A stretch of DNA of 64,000 nt from Frigoribacterium sp. PhB116 (GCF_004364285.1 NZ_SOBE01000001.1:1054001-1118000), one strand, 5' to 3'; numbered from the stretch's first letter, positions 40,624 to 50,041 are shown. The notes: generated by a model not told the origin, from the sequence alone. A program made the numbers and translations.

Positions 40624-40943
40624 GGGTGCTCCTTCACGGTCGGGATCGCTCCCTCGCGGTTGCTCCGCACCTCGTGGGCCGTCGTGCGGCACCAGGAGGC
40701 GGTGGCGGGTGGGGCAGGGACGTGTCGCCCCGGCCCCACGACTCTACCGGCGGCCCCCGGCAGATGACGGGGCGAGTCGGGTCGGCTGTGACGGTCTTCC
40801 CAGACAGGTGTGGGACAAATCGGTGACACATCCCCGACGTCCTGCCGCCGCACGGCGCGCGCTGTCGCCGGGGACGACCCGCCGGGGCAGACTGGGCGGG
40901 CACCGACAGACCCCGAGATCCCCGACACCAGAGGACCCCATCC

Positions 40944-41633
40944 GTGGCCAGCAGCGACAAGAAGAACCCGGGCGCGACGCCCGACCCGAGCTCGATGAGC
41001 GTGAAGCAGCAGCGGGACGCGCGCCGGCAGGAGAAGGTCGCCGCGCTCAAGCGCGAGCAGGCCAGGTCGAAGCGCAACCGGACCATCGGCATCGTGACCG
41101 CCTCCGTCGCGGGCGCCGCCGCGGTCGCCCTGATCGTCACCGTCGTCGTGACGAGCGGCACGCCCCGGGCCGACCGCAGCGAGATCGACGTCGCCGGCGT
41201 GCAGACCTGGGACGACCTGACCGCGAACCACGTCACGGGGGCCGTCGACTACGAGATGACTCCCCCGGCCGGCGGCGACCACGCCGCGGTCTGGATGAAC
41301 TGCGGCGTGTACACGGAGCAGGTGCCGAACGAGAACGCCGTGCACGACCTCGAGCACGGCGCGATCTGGTTCACCTACGACCCGGCCCAGGTCACCGACG
41401 AGCAGATCGAGCAGATCACCGACCTCGCGCCCTCCACCTACTCGGTCGTCTCGCCCTACGAGGGCATGGACAGCCCCATGGCCGTCAGCGCCTGGGGCGC
41501 CCAGCTCGCCTTCGACGACCCCGAGGCCGACGCCGTCTCCGACTTCGTCACCAAGTACTGGAAGTCGGCGGACGCCCCCGAGCCCGGCGCGCCCTGCACG
41601 GGCGGCGTCGACGGCCCCGGCAAGGTGTCGTGA
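40944..41633 (+). CDS. DUF3105 membrane-anchored protein
   Basis: A 229-residue protein with a charged cytoplasmic N-terminus (KQQRDARRQEKVAALKREQARSKRNR), one membrane segment (about 48-70) and an extracellular DUF3105 domain with MNCGVY, HDLEHGAIWFTYDP and a C-terminal Cys pair candidate. The family has no known function; the Cys and His residues suggest metal or redox chemistry. Its TGA overlaps the GTG of the DUF305 gene. Confidence 0.85.
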   Translation: MASSDKKNPGATPDPSSMSVKQQRDARRQEKVAALKREQARSKRNRTIGIVTASVAGAAAVALIVTVVVTSGTPRADRSEIDVAGVQTWDDLTANHVTGAVDYEMTPPAGGDHAAVWMNCGVYTEQVPNENAVHDLEHGAIWFTYDPAQVTDEQIEQITDLAPSTYSVVSPYEGMDSPMAVSAWGAQLAFDDPEADAVSDFVTKYWKSADAPEPGAPCTGGVDGPGKVS

Positions 41634-42373
41634 CCGACGACCTCCGCAGGGCCCACGACCGCGACGACCTCGACGACGTGACGACCGAGGCGGGCGCTGC
41701 CGGCGCCTCCTCCGGTCGTCGCCTGCGCCTCGTGATCGCCGCCGCGGTCGCGCTGCTGCTCGCGCTCGGGACGGGCGTCGCCGTGGGGCGCCTCACCTCG
41801 TCGGCCCCCGTCGTGCCCGGCACGAACAGCGTCGAGGCCGGGTTCGCCCGCGACATGCAGGTGCACCACGAGCAGGCCGTCGAGATGTCGTTCGCCATCC
41901 GCGACCGTTCGACCTCGGACGACGTGCGCACCATCGCCTACGACATCGCCGCGACCCAGTCGCAGCAGGCCGGCCAGATGTACGCCTGGCTCGAGGTGTG
42001 GGGCGTGCCGCAGGCTCCCTCCCAGCCGGTGATGACCTGGATGACGCAGCCGACGCTCGACGGGCAGCTCTCCGGGCACGAGCACGGCGGCGCCGCGTCC
42101 GGCTCCCCCGCGCCGAGCCACGTCCCCGGCGAGCCGATGCCCGGCCTGGCGACGCCCGAGCAGATGGCCGAGCTGCGGGCCGCCGACGGCGTCGACGCCG
42201 AGCGGCTGTTCCTCACCCTGATGATCGACCACCACCTGGGCGGCATCGAGATGGCCCAGGCCGTCCTCGCCCGCAGCGACGACCCCCAGGTCGACGCCTT
42301 CGCGAGCGGCATGATCATGACGCAGCAGAGCGACGTCGACGCCATGCGGGCGATGCTCGCCCTCCGCGACTGA
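41630..42373 (+). CDS. DUF305 (ferritin-like) membrane-anchored protein
   Basis: A 247-residue protein with one N-terminal membrane segment (about 31-53) and an extracellular DUF305 domain. It has two helix pairs, each with a His motif: MQVHHEQAVEM and LMIDHHLGGIEMAQ, with Met-rich surroundings typical of metal-binding (often copper-related) proteins. It starts at a GTG in a GTGA overlap with the DUF3105 gene, so the two are a co-translated pair. Confidence 0.88.
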   Translation: MTDDLRRAHDRDDLDDVTTEAGAAGASSGRRLRLVIAAAVALLLALGTGVAVGRLTSSAPVVPGTNSVEAGFARDMQVHHEQAVEMSFAIRDRSTSDDVRTIAYDIAATQSQQAGQMYAWLEVWGVPQAPSQPVMTWMTQPTLDGQLSGHEHGGAASGSPAPSHVPGEPMPGLATPEQMAELRAADGVDAERLFLTLMIDHHLGGIEMAQAVLARSDDPQVDAFASGMIMTQQSDVDAMRAMLALRD

Positions 42374-42504
42374 ACGACGCTCGCCCTCCATCCACAGCCC
42401 AGCGCGGCCCCCGGGCCGACCGCCCGAGCCGAAGGCCCGAGCCGCCTGCACCGGCCGGCTGCACGAGCTGACCGCCCGGGCCGAGGAGGCGCGGCGCCGG
42501 CCCG

Positions 42505-43944
42505 TCAGGACGCCAGCTGCCCCTGGGGGCCTCCGGCCTCGCCCGACGCCTCCGCGACCTCGCGCGCGGCGGCACCCCGCCGGTCGATGACCTCGCCCAG
42601 CTCCCGCGCGAGGCGAGGCCTCACCCGCACGAGCGCGTCGAGTGTGTCGCCCGAGACGACGAGCACCGCGACCTCGGAGACCGCGACCGCCCGGGTCGTG
42701 GTCGGCTGGCGCGTGAGCACCGTCTGCCCCACGAAGTCGCCCCGCTCGACGCGCGACACGGGCAGGACCGCGTCGCCCGGCGTCGGGACCCCGAGGGCCA
42801 CCGCGCCGCTGAGCACGAAGCGCAGGGCCTCCGGCACGACGCCGAGCGGCAGCACGACCTCGCCGGCGGCGTACCGCTCGAGGCGCACCGACGGCACGAG
42901 GGCAGGCACGTCGTCCGCCGTCACCTGCAGGGTCGGGGCGACGGCCGAGACGGCCTGCTCGATCCGCTCGGGCGTCACGAACGCGTCGGTGGTGTCGCCG
43001 TCGAGCCCGAGCCCCGCACGGCGCGAGGCATACCAGAGCCAGCTGCGCAGCGTCGCGAGCGACGAGCCCTCGTGGGCGGGCCCGCGCACCTCGTACGAGA
43101 CCTCGTAGGCCGCGCCGCCGAGCGGGACGGCGACCGGCGTCGTGCCGGGCCACAGCTCGGGCAGGCCGCCCGCGACCCTCTGGAGCAGCGCGACGACCTC
43201 GGCGGGCGGGTCGTCGGTGGTGAAGGCCACGGGGGCGGTCACGGTGTAGCTGCCGTCACCGCGGCTGAGGTTGGTGAACGACGAGCCGGCGAGCGACGCG
43301 TTCGGGGTGATCTGGATGCCGTTGCCCGTGTCGATGTGCACCGCGCGCCAGTTGACCTGCACCACACGGCCGCGCACGCCGCCGGCGTCGAGCCAGTCGC
43401 CGAGGCGGAACGGCTGCTCGAACAGCAGCAGCAGCCCGGAGACGACGCTGCCGATCGCGCCCTGCAGCGCGAGGCCGAGGACGATCGAGGTGACGCCGAG
43501 CGCCGTGAACAGCCCCGCGACGTCCGTGCCCCAGACCGTGCTGAACAGCACGGCGAGCCCGATGGCGATGAGCACGATGCGGCCGATGTCGACGAAGATC
43601 GACGGCAGGCGGTCGCGCCAGCTGCCCTTCTCGGCGTTCGTGAACAGGGCGAGGTTCACCGCGTTCAGCACGGCGACGATCACGAGGAACCCGAAGGCGG
43701 TCGCGGCGACGCGCGTCCAGGTGAAGTCCTCCGAGTCGACGGCGATCGTCACCTGGGCGACCAAGATCGACACGGCGGCCGTCGGCACCACGTAGGTGCG
43801 GAGCAGCCGCACGACTCGTGCGCCGGGGTTGCCGCGACGCTGCAGGGTGCTCGCGATCTCGGTGAGCACGATGAGCAGCACCGGCAGCCCGACCACCACG
43901 GCGAGCACCGGCCAGAACCACGGCTGCTGCCAGAGCGACGTCAT
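42505..43944 (-). CDS. MscS-family channel with a cyclic-nucleotide-binding-like domain
   Basis: A 479-residue membrane channel. It has four or five hydrophobic segments (to about 165), the MscS pore and beta domain (GLALQGAIGSVVSGLLLLFEQPFRLGDWL, then VQVNWRAVHIDTGNGIQITPNASL), and a CNB-like domain at about 365-465. The phosphate-binding cassette reads GDFVGQTVLTRQPTTTRAVAV: the Arg is kept, but the usual Glu is Gln. This is the architecture of bacterial cyclic-nucleotide-gated (bCNG) channels. It overlaps the cyclase-like gene in an ATGA. Confidence 0.88.
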   Translation of the reverse strand: MTSLWQQPWFWPVLAVVVGLPVLLIVLTEIASTLQRRGNPGARVVRLLRTYVVPTAAVSILVAQVTIAVDSEDFTWTRVAATAFGFLVIVAVLNAVNLALFTNAEKGSWRDRLPSIFVDIGRIVLIAIGLAVLFSTVWGTDVAGLFTALGVTSIVLGLALQGAIGSVVSGLLLLFEQPFRLGDWLDAGGVRGRVVQVNWRAVHIDTGNGIQITPNASLAGSSFTNLSRGDGSYTVTAPVAFTTDDPPAEVVALLQRVAGGLPELWPGTTPVAVPLGGAAYEVSYEVRGPAHEGSSLATLRSWLWYASRRAGLGLDGDTTDAFVTPERIEQAVSAVAPTLQVTADDVPALVPSVRLERYAAGEVVLPLGVVPEALRFVLSGAVALGVPTPGDAVLPVSRVERGDFVGQTVLTRQPTTTRAVAVSEVAVLVVSGDTLDALVRVRPRLARELGEVIDRRGAAAREVAEASGEAGGPQGQLAS

Positions 43945-46181
43945 CAGGCGGCCGGCCGCTCGAGGCGGAACACGCGCTGCTCGCCCGACTGGGTCGTGAC
44001 CGTGCCCGAGTCGACTGCCGGCACCCCGTCGCCGATCTTCTGCACGACCCGCTCGGTCGCGTAGATTCCCGCCTGCGACGAGACGTCCTGCACCCGGTGG
44101 GCCAGCGTGACGGCGTCGCCCCACATGTCGTAGACCATGCTCGTCCGGCCGACCAGGCCGCTGGTCACCTGGCCGGTGTCGATGCCCGCACGCAGCGCGA
44201 CGCGGGACGAGTTGGTCGCGTTGAAGCGCTCGATGATGCCCTGCAGCTCGAGGGTGAAGTCGACCACCCGGCGGGCGTTGTCGATGCGGGGCACCGTGAG
44301 CCCGCAGCTGGCGAGGTAGCCCTGCTGGCTGCTCCGCACCTTCTCGACGCCGAGCCGCTCCGCCGCCTCGTCGAACGACCGCCACAACCCGTTGAGCAGG
44401 GCGAGCCGCTCGCCCGAGCGCATCCCCCGGCTGAAGTCGTCGAACCCGGCGACGTCGGCGTAGACGACCGCGACGTCGGTGTGGTCCTCGGCGATCGTCT
44501 CCTCGCCCTCCTTGTAGCGCTTGGCCATCGCCTCCGGCATGAGGGTCAGCAGCAGGCGGTCGTTCTCGCGCCGCTGCTCGTCGATCAGGTCCTGCTTGAC
44601 CCGGAGGCTGCGGCTCATGTCGTTGAAGGCGCCGCCCAGCTCGCTGAACTCGTCGTGGCCCTTGACGGGCACCTCGACGCCGATCTCGCCCCCGCTGACG
44701 CGGTTGACCGCGTGCTGGAGGCGCCGCACCGGCCGGACGAACACCTGCGCCAGCAGCAGCGAGAGCAGCGACACCACGACGATGATCGCCGCCGTCGAGA
44801 GCAGCAGGTTCCGGGTGAAGACGTCGACGGGCGCGAACGCCTCGGACGTGTCGACCTTCGCGACGATCACCCAGTTCAGGCCGTCGACGTCGATCGGCGC
44901 GTAGGCCGCCAGGACCTCGTGGCCGAGGTAGTCCGTGTTGACCGTCGTGGCGGCGCGCCCCTGCAGGGCCGCGTCCACGGCGGTGGTCGCGACCGGCTGC
45001 AGCAGCACCGAGCTGCCGGTCGCCACCTGGCGCTCGGCGACGCCGGTCGGGGTGCCGTGGTCGACGACGTCGTCGACGAACGTGTCGGGGTGCTCGATCA
45101 GCTCGCGCGAGGTCGAGCGCATCGTCTCGTCCGGCCCGGCGAGGTAGGCCTCGCCCGTCCGGCCGAGGCCCTGGTCTGCCCAGCCCTGGTCGCCCGTCAT
45201 GACCGAGTCGATCGTGTCGGTCGGCACCTGCACGGCCAGCACGCCGGTGACGTCCGCGCCCGAGCCCACCGGCGAGGCGATCCACGCTGTCGGGACGCCG
45301 AGCGACGGGGCGTACGGCTGGAAGTCGGTCGTGAACGACGAGTCGACCGTGTTCGACTCCAGCGCCGTCGCCCAGACGTCGGCGAGCGCCGTCCGCGAGT
45401 ACGGGCCGTCCTCGACGTTCGTGCCGAGGTCGACGCCGGAGAAGGCCGAGTAGACGACGTCGCCGTCGAGGTCGAGCAGCAGGACGTCCTCGTAGCCGAG
45501 CTGGTCGACCATCTCGCGGAAGTAGTCGTGGTGGTCGGCCCGGGCCTGAGACCACGCGCTGCCGTCGTCGGCGACGTCGAGCGCGAGCGAGGCGTCGAAG
45601 TCGTCGTCGAAGGGCACCGTGTAGAGCGACTGCAGGTACGTCTGGGCCGGCGAGGTCGGCTCGATCAGCGACGGGTCGGTCGTCGAGCCGGTCGCCTCGT
45701 CGAGCCGGGGCACGAACGTGTCCTCGTAGTACGCGGTGACCGCCTGCTGGCGCGCGGGGTCGACGGGCTGCTCGTCGAGCGCGGCGAAGCCGGCGTTGAA
45801 GTCGAGGGACGCCTGCGCGGCGCTGTCGTTGCGGCTGTCGAGCACGACGGCCTGCTGGACGCCCGCGAGGGTGCGCTCGACGTCGCGGGCCCGCGACTCG
45901 CGGATGCTCGTGACCTGCTCGAACACCGCCGCACGGAGCGAGTCCCGCCCGTTGACGTAGCCGACGCTGCCGATGACGATCGCCGCCAGGAAGCTGACGG
46001 CGAGCAGCATGACGAGCAGGGTCGACTGGATGTCGAGCGAGCCGCGCCCGAACAAGGCCCGCAGCGGCGAGCGCCGCCGGGTCGGCGTCGTGGTCGCCTC
46101 GTCGATGCTGGTGGTGGTGGAGGTGGAGCTGGACACGCGTGGCCTCTTCCCCTGGTGCGTCGGCCGAGCCTCGCTCGACAT
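43944..46181 (-). CDS. Membrane class III adenylate/guanylate cyclase-like protein
   Basis: A 745-residue protein: a Ser/Thr-rich N-terminus, a membrane segment (52-74), a large extracellular Cache-like sensor (about 80-455), a second membrane segment (458-480), HAMP (about 480-535) and a class III cyclase domain (565-720). Metal ligand Asp576 (YADVAGF), Asp685 (YDMWGD) and Arg696 are kept. The second metal Asp is Gln620, the purine-contacting Lys is Arg616, and the catalytic Asn is Thr692. It may be inactive, or use another nucleotide. The gene overlaps the CNB-channel gene, so the two should act together. Confidence 0.88.
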   Translation of the reverse strand: MSSEARPTHQGKRPRVSSSTSTTTSIDEATTTPTRRRSPLRALFGRGSLDIQSTLLVMLLAVSFLAAIVIGSVGYVNGRDSLRAAVFEQVTSIRESRARDVERTLAGVQQAVVLDSRNDSAAQASLDFNAGFAALDEQPVDPARQQAVTAYYEDTFVPRLDEATGSTTDPSLIEPTSPAQTYLQSLYTVPFDDDFDASLALDVADDGSAWSQARADHHDYFREMVDQLGYEDVLLLDLDGDVVYSAFSGVDLGTNVEDGPYSRTALADVWATALESNTVDSSFTTDFQPYAPSLGVPTAWIASPVGSGADVTGVLAVQVPTDTIDSVMTGDQGWADQGLGRTGEAYLAGPDETMRSTSRELIEHPDTFVDDVVDHGTPTGVAERQVATGSSVLLQPVATTAVDAALQGRAATTVNTDYLGHEVLAAYAPIDVDGLNWVIVAKVDTSEAFAPVDVFTRNLLLSTAAIIVVVSLLSLLLAQVFVRPVRRLQHAVNRVSGGEIGVEVPVKGHDEFSELGGAFNDMSRSLRVKQDLIDEQRRENDRLLLTLMPEAMAKRYKEGEETIAEDHTDVAVVYADVAGFDDFSRGMRSGERLALLNGLWRSFDEAAERLGVEKVRSSQQGYLASCGLTVPRIDNARRVVDFTLELQGIIERFNATNSSRVALRAGIDTGQVTSGLVGRTSMVYDMWGDAVTLAHRVQDVSSQAGIYATERVVQKIGDGVPAVDSGTVTTQSGEQRVFRLERPAA

Positions 46182-46310
46182 GACGCAGCCTCATCTGATC
46201 CGTCCCCCAGAAGTACCACTGATCGGAGCCTCAGCGCCAGAGGTGTTACACACTGTCGACGTGGCGTGTACCCCGTCCGCGTTCTCCGACACCCGTCGAG
46301 GAGGCGCCGG

Positions 46311-48269
46311 TCACGTCGTCGACGCCACCTGCTGCCCGTAGAGGTCGGCGTACACGCCGCCGAGCGCGACGAGCTCGTCGTGGGTGCCGCGCTCGACGAT
46401 CCGGCCGCCGTCGACGACGAAGACGACGTCCGCGTGGCGGACGGTCGAGAGGCGGTGGGCGATGGCGATCGTCGTCCGCCCTCTCGTGGCCGTGTCCAGC
46501 GCCTCCTGCACGACCCGCTCGGACACGGTGTCGAGCGCGCTCGTCGCCTCGTCGAGCACCAGCACGGCCGGGTCCTTGAGCAGCACGCGGGCGATGGCGA
46601 TGCGCTGCTTCTCGCCGCCGGAGAGGCGGTAGCCGCGCTCGCCCACCACGGTGTCGTAGCCGTCGGGGAACGACGCGATCGTCGCGTGGATGTTCGCCTG
46701 CCGGGCGGCGTCGATGAGCTGCTCGTCGGTGGCGTCCGGACGTGCGTAGCGCAGGTTGTCGCCGATCGTCGCGTGGAAGAGGTAGGTCTCCTGGCTGACG
46801 ATGCCGATGTTCTCGACCAGCGACTCCTGCCGCAGGTCGCGGACGTCGGTGCCGGCGAAGCGCACGCTGCCGCCCGTCGCCTCGTAGAACCGCGGGATCA
46901 GGTACGACACCGTGGTCTTGCCGGCGCCGCTCGGGCCGACGAACGCCGCGAACTGGCCCGGCTCGATGTCGAACGAGACGCCGCGGAGGGTCCGCTGCCC
47001 CGGCTCGGCGTCGGGGTACGCGAACTCGACGTCGTCGAACTCGACGCGGCCGAGCTGCGCCTCGTCGACCGTCGCCGAGGCCCCGCCGTCGGTGATGGCG
47101 GGCCGCAGGTCGAGGTACTCGAAGATGCGGGCGAACAGCGCGCCCGAGGTCTGCAGGTCGAGCGCCACCCGGAGGAGCCCCATCAGCGGGAAGGTCAGCC
47201 GCGCCTGCACCGTGGTGAAGGCGACGATCGTGCCGGCGGTGACGGGGACGTCGCGGAGGATCAGCCACGCGGCCACCAGGTAGATCAGCGCCGGGATCAC
47301 GGACAGGAAGATCTGGACGACGGCGAAGAACCACTGGCCGCTCATCTGCTGGCGCACCTGCAGGCCGATCTGCGTCCGGTTCTCGGCCGAGTAGCGCTCG
47401 ACCTCGCTGCGCTGCTGGTTGAAGCTCTTCGCGAGCAGGATGCCGCTGACGCTCAGCGCCTCCTGCGTGATCGCCGTCATGTCCGACAGCGACTCCTGCG
47501 TCTTGGTCGCGATGCGTGCGCGCACCTGGCCGACGCGGCGCTGCGCCACGACGAGCAGCGGCAGCAGGATGACGGTGACGACGGTCATCTGCCAGCTGAG
47601 CACGAGCATCGAGATGAACGCGGCGATCACCGTGACGGTGTTGCCGAGCACGCTCGAGATCGTGTTGCTCAGCACGTTCGCGACGCCGCCGACGTCGTTC
47701 TGCAGGCGGGACTGGATGACGCCCGTCTTCGTCCGGGTGAAGAACGCGAGCTCCATGCGCTGGAGGTGCCCGAACAGCCGGATGCGGAGGGCGCCCATCA
47801 CGCTGTTCCCGACCGTGGCGGTGAGCCAGGTCTGCCAGACGCCGATGCCGGCCGACAGCACCCACAGCCCGATCATCAGGCCGACGAGCTCCATCAGCAC
47901 CGGGACGTCGGGGCCGCCCGCGGGGAAGAGCCCGCGGTCGAAGGCCTGCTTCGTCAGCAGCGGAGGCGCGACGCTGATCGCCGCGCCGACGAGCACCAGC
48001 ACGACGGTGACGACGAGGGCCCTCCGGTGGGGAGAGAAGAGGCCGCGGATCCGTCGGAACAGGTCGGGGATCTTGGGCGCGGCGGCGTTGGCCGCCTTCT
48101 GGGCCGCCGCGTCGCCGCTCGAGACGCGGCCGCCACGGCCGCCGCCTCCACCGCCTCCGCCCGGACGGCCGCCACCCGCCCCGCCGGCTGCGCCACCGCC
48201 TCCGCCGCCGCCCGTGCCGCCCGCACCGCGCATGCCGCCGCCCGCGGCGACGGAGTCCATCCTGCTCAT
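46311..48269 (-). CDS. ABC exporter, fused membrane and ATPase domains
   Basis: A 652-residue half-transporter. After a very Gly-rich tail (residues 9-50) come a six-helix type I exporter domain (about 80-365) and an ATPase with Walker A GPSGAGKTT, Q-loop QETYLF, signature LSGGEKQRIAIAR, Walker B VLVLDEATSALD and switch His in IAHRLSTV. It should act as a homodimer exporting a lipid, drug or peptide. TAGCCT lies 6 nt before the ATG. Confidence 0.92.
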   Translation of the reverse strand: MSRMDSVAAGGGMRGAGGTGGGGGGGAAGGAGGGRPGGGGGGGGRGGRVSSGDAAAQKAANAAAPKIPDLFRRIRGLFSPHRRALVVTVVLVLVGAAISVAPPLLTKQAFDRGLFPAGGPDVPVLMELVGLMIGLWVLSAGIGVWQTWLTATVGNSVMGALRIRLFGHLQRMELAFFTRTKTGVIQSRLQNDVGGVANVLSNTISSVLGNTVTVIAAFISMLVLSWQMTVVTVILLPLLVVAQRRVGQVRARIATKTQESLSDMTAITQEALSVSGILLAKSFNQQRSEVERYSAENRTQIGLQVRQQMSGQWFFAVVQIFLSVIPALIYLVAAWLILRDVPVTAGTIVAFTTVQARLTFPLMGLLRVALDLQTSGALFARIFEYLDLRPAITDGGASATVDEAQLGRVEFDDVEFAYPDAEPGQRTLRGVSFDIEPGQFAAFVGPSGAGKTTVSYLIPRFYEATGGSVRFAGTDVRDLRQESLVENIGIVSQETYLFHATIGDNLRYARPDATDEQLIDAARQANIHATIASFPDGYDTVVGERGYRLSGGEKQRIAIARVLLKDPAVLVLDEATSALDTVSERVVQEALDTATRGRTTIAIAHRLSTVRHADVVFVVDGGRIVERGTHDELVALGGVYADLYGQQVASTT

Positions 48270-48389
48270 GGAGCGAGGCTACGCCCGCGGCGCGTCCCCC
48301 CACTCCTGGGGCAATCTGGCCGCGATGCGCGCGGACGGGAACATCGCTCATTTATGCTAGGAGCTCAGGGTTCCTGACCACGCCCTGAC

Positions 48390-48429
48390 GCCGCATTCCC
48401 CTACCCGACGGGGAACTACCCGATGCGGC
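48390..48429 (+). promoter_or_regulatory. Structured 5' leader of the TPR/LuxR regulator
   Basis: Nested inverted repeats: GCCGCAT (48390) pairs with ATGCGGC (48423), and inside it TCCCC pairs with GGGGA around TACCCGAC. It lies 14 bp before the GTG start. TATGCT at about 48354-48359 is the -10 candidate, so the hairpin would be in the mRNA. Confidence 0.5.
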
Positions 48430-48442
48430 AGAGGTAGGACCC

Positions 48443-50041
48443 GTGCGCACCCTTGACGATGCATCACCCGACCCGACCGGGGTCGAGCTCCAGCCCGCCG
48501 ACGCGCGGGCCTCGCTCGACGCCATCGAGCAGGCCTGGACGCAGATAGCCCCCCTGCAGGGAGCCCGCCTGCGCGAGGCCGTCCGCTCGGCTCCCGAGGC
48601 CGAGTGGAGCGGCAGGCCGCTCATCCTGCTCGCCCTCGCCGCCAGCTACCGCTCGGTCGGCTCCCGCTCGCGCAGCGCGGCGCTCCCGTGGTTCCGCGGC
48701 GTGGCCAAGGCCATCGACGCCGACCCCGGGCTGCCCCTCGAGGTGCGGGCCGGCTACCACGTGCACCTCGGCGCTGCACTGCGGACCCTCGGCAACCTCG
48801 TCGTCGCCCACGAGCACCTCGAGGTCGCGCGCACGATGATCGAGAGCGACCTCTCCGAGTCGATCACGGCGCGCATCAGCCTCAGCGCCTCCTTCTCTCT
48901 GCAGCTCGGCCTCATCCGGCTGCACTACGGCGAGTACGACCAGGCCCAGTTCGCGCTGGGGCTCGCCTCGGGCCTCGGCGAGGAGCACCTCAGCATCGCC
49001 GAGCGCGTCGAGTGCCTGTCCGCCCTCGCCTACGTCGCCGTGCTGCTCGGCGAGTTCGCGCTCGCCGACGAGCACCTCGAGAACGCCGCCGAGCTCGCCG
49101 ACGGCACCGACCTGCTCGCCAGCTCGTTCGGCGCCCTCGCCCAGATCGCGCGGCTGCACCTCGCCCTCGAGCGCGACGAGTCCCCCGGCGGACACGACGA
49201 CCTCGTCGCGCGCGTGCACCTGGCGGCGCGCGGCAGCGACTGGGAGGCGCTCGGCTGGTTCGCCGAGGCCAGCGTGCTGCTCGCCCAGGGCCGGTCGATC
49301 GAGGTGCTCGACCACCTCGGCCGCATCTCGCGCCTCGTGCAGGGATTCACGGGCGCCGTCGTGCTCGGCCGGTCGGCCACGGCCCTCCGCGCCGAGACGA
49401 TGCTCCAGCTCGGACAGGCGCAGGAGGCGCGACGCCTGGCCCAGCCCCTCTCGCCCGGCGACCGCCACATCGAGTGCCCCGCCCGCGTGCTCGCCCTCAT
49501 CCACCTCTCGACCGGCGAGCCGCAGGCGGCGCTCGACGACCTCGAGGCGTGCCTGGTGCTCGGCGACCTGCACTCGGAGCGGACCATCGGGCACGTGCAC
49601 GCCGTCGCCGCGGCCGCCCACCTGGCCCAGGGCGACACCGCCCAGGCCGACATCGCCTTCGACCGTGCCCTGCTCGAGGCCGGCCACTCGGGCGCAGGCT
49701 GGATCTTCGGCACCCTGCCGGAGCCCCTCCTCGACCACCTCGTCGCCCGCGCCGTGCAGCGCGACCAGCCGCAGGCCACCCTCGGGGTGCTCGCCCGCCT
49801 GCACTCGGCCGAGGGCCCCGACGTGGCGCCCCTCGCGGAGCCGCTGAGCGACCGCGAGCTCGTCATCGTTCGCCACCTGGCCACCGGCCAGACCCTCGGC
49901 CAGATCGGCAGCCAGCTGTTCATCTCGGTGAACACGGTCAAGAGCCACGTCCGGAGCATCTACCGCAAGCTGCAGGCGACGTCTCGCCGCGAGGCCATCG
50001 CCCGGGTGCGACAGCTGGGGCTGCACGTCGACGAGGACTGA
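48443..50041 (+). CDS. LuxR-family regulator with TPR-like repeats
   Basis: A 532-residue protein. Residues 20-455 are a solenoid of paired helices of TPR type (for example AGYHVHLGAALRTLGNLVVAHEHL, LGEFALADEHLENAAEL). The C-terminus (about 465-528) is a LuxR helix-turn-helix: LSDRELVIVRHLATGQTLGQIG, then SVNTVKSHVRSIYRKL. It looks like a MalT/LAL-type regulator without the N-terminal ATPase. The signal and targets are unknown. The permease at 50064 follows 22 bp later but has its own -10. Confidence 0.85.
   Translation: MRTLDDASPDPTGVELQPADARASLDAIEQAWTQIAPLQGARLREAVRSAPEAEWSGRPLILLALAASYRSVGSRSRSAALPWFRGVAKAIDADPGLPLEVRAGYHVHLGAALRTLGNLVVAHEHLEVARTMIESDLSESITARISLSASFSLQLGLIRLHYGEYDQAQFALGLASGLGEEHLSIAERVECLSALAYVAVLLGEFALADEHLENAAELADGTDLLASSFGALAQIARLHLALERDESPGGHDDLVARVHLAARGSDWEALGWFAEASVLLAQGRSIEVLDHLGRISRLVQGFTGAVVLGRSATALRAETMLQLGQAQEARRLAQPLSPGDRHIECPARVLALIHLSTGEPQAALDDLEACLVLGDLHSERTIGHVHAVAAAAHLAQGDTAQADIAFDRALLEAGHSGAGWIFGTLPEPLLDHLVARAVQRDQPQATLGVLARLHSAEGPDVAPLAEPLSDRELVIVRHLATGQTLGQIGSQLFISVNTVKSHVRSIYRKLQATSRREAIARVRQLGLHVDED

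Noticed and set aside
40624-40943. SAM-type riboswitch upstream of cbs/metB
   Set aside because: I looked for the conserved cores of SAM riboswitches on the minus strand and did not see them; only a ribosome-binding site is clear.
42505-46181. Pycsar-type antiphage system
   Set aside because: Pycsar cyclases are soluble and act with small TM or TIR effectors; here the cyclase is a Cache-HAMP membrane sensor and no defence genes are near, so the evidence is too thin.
44097-48377. A very long plus-strand open frame opposite the cyclase, channel and ABC exporter genes
   Set aside because: It is the antisense of three clear genes; its composition (Arg, Val, Asp, Gly, His runs) is the usual product of GC-rich antisense frames, and no domain is visible.
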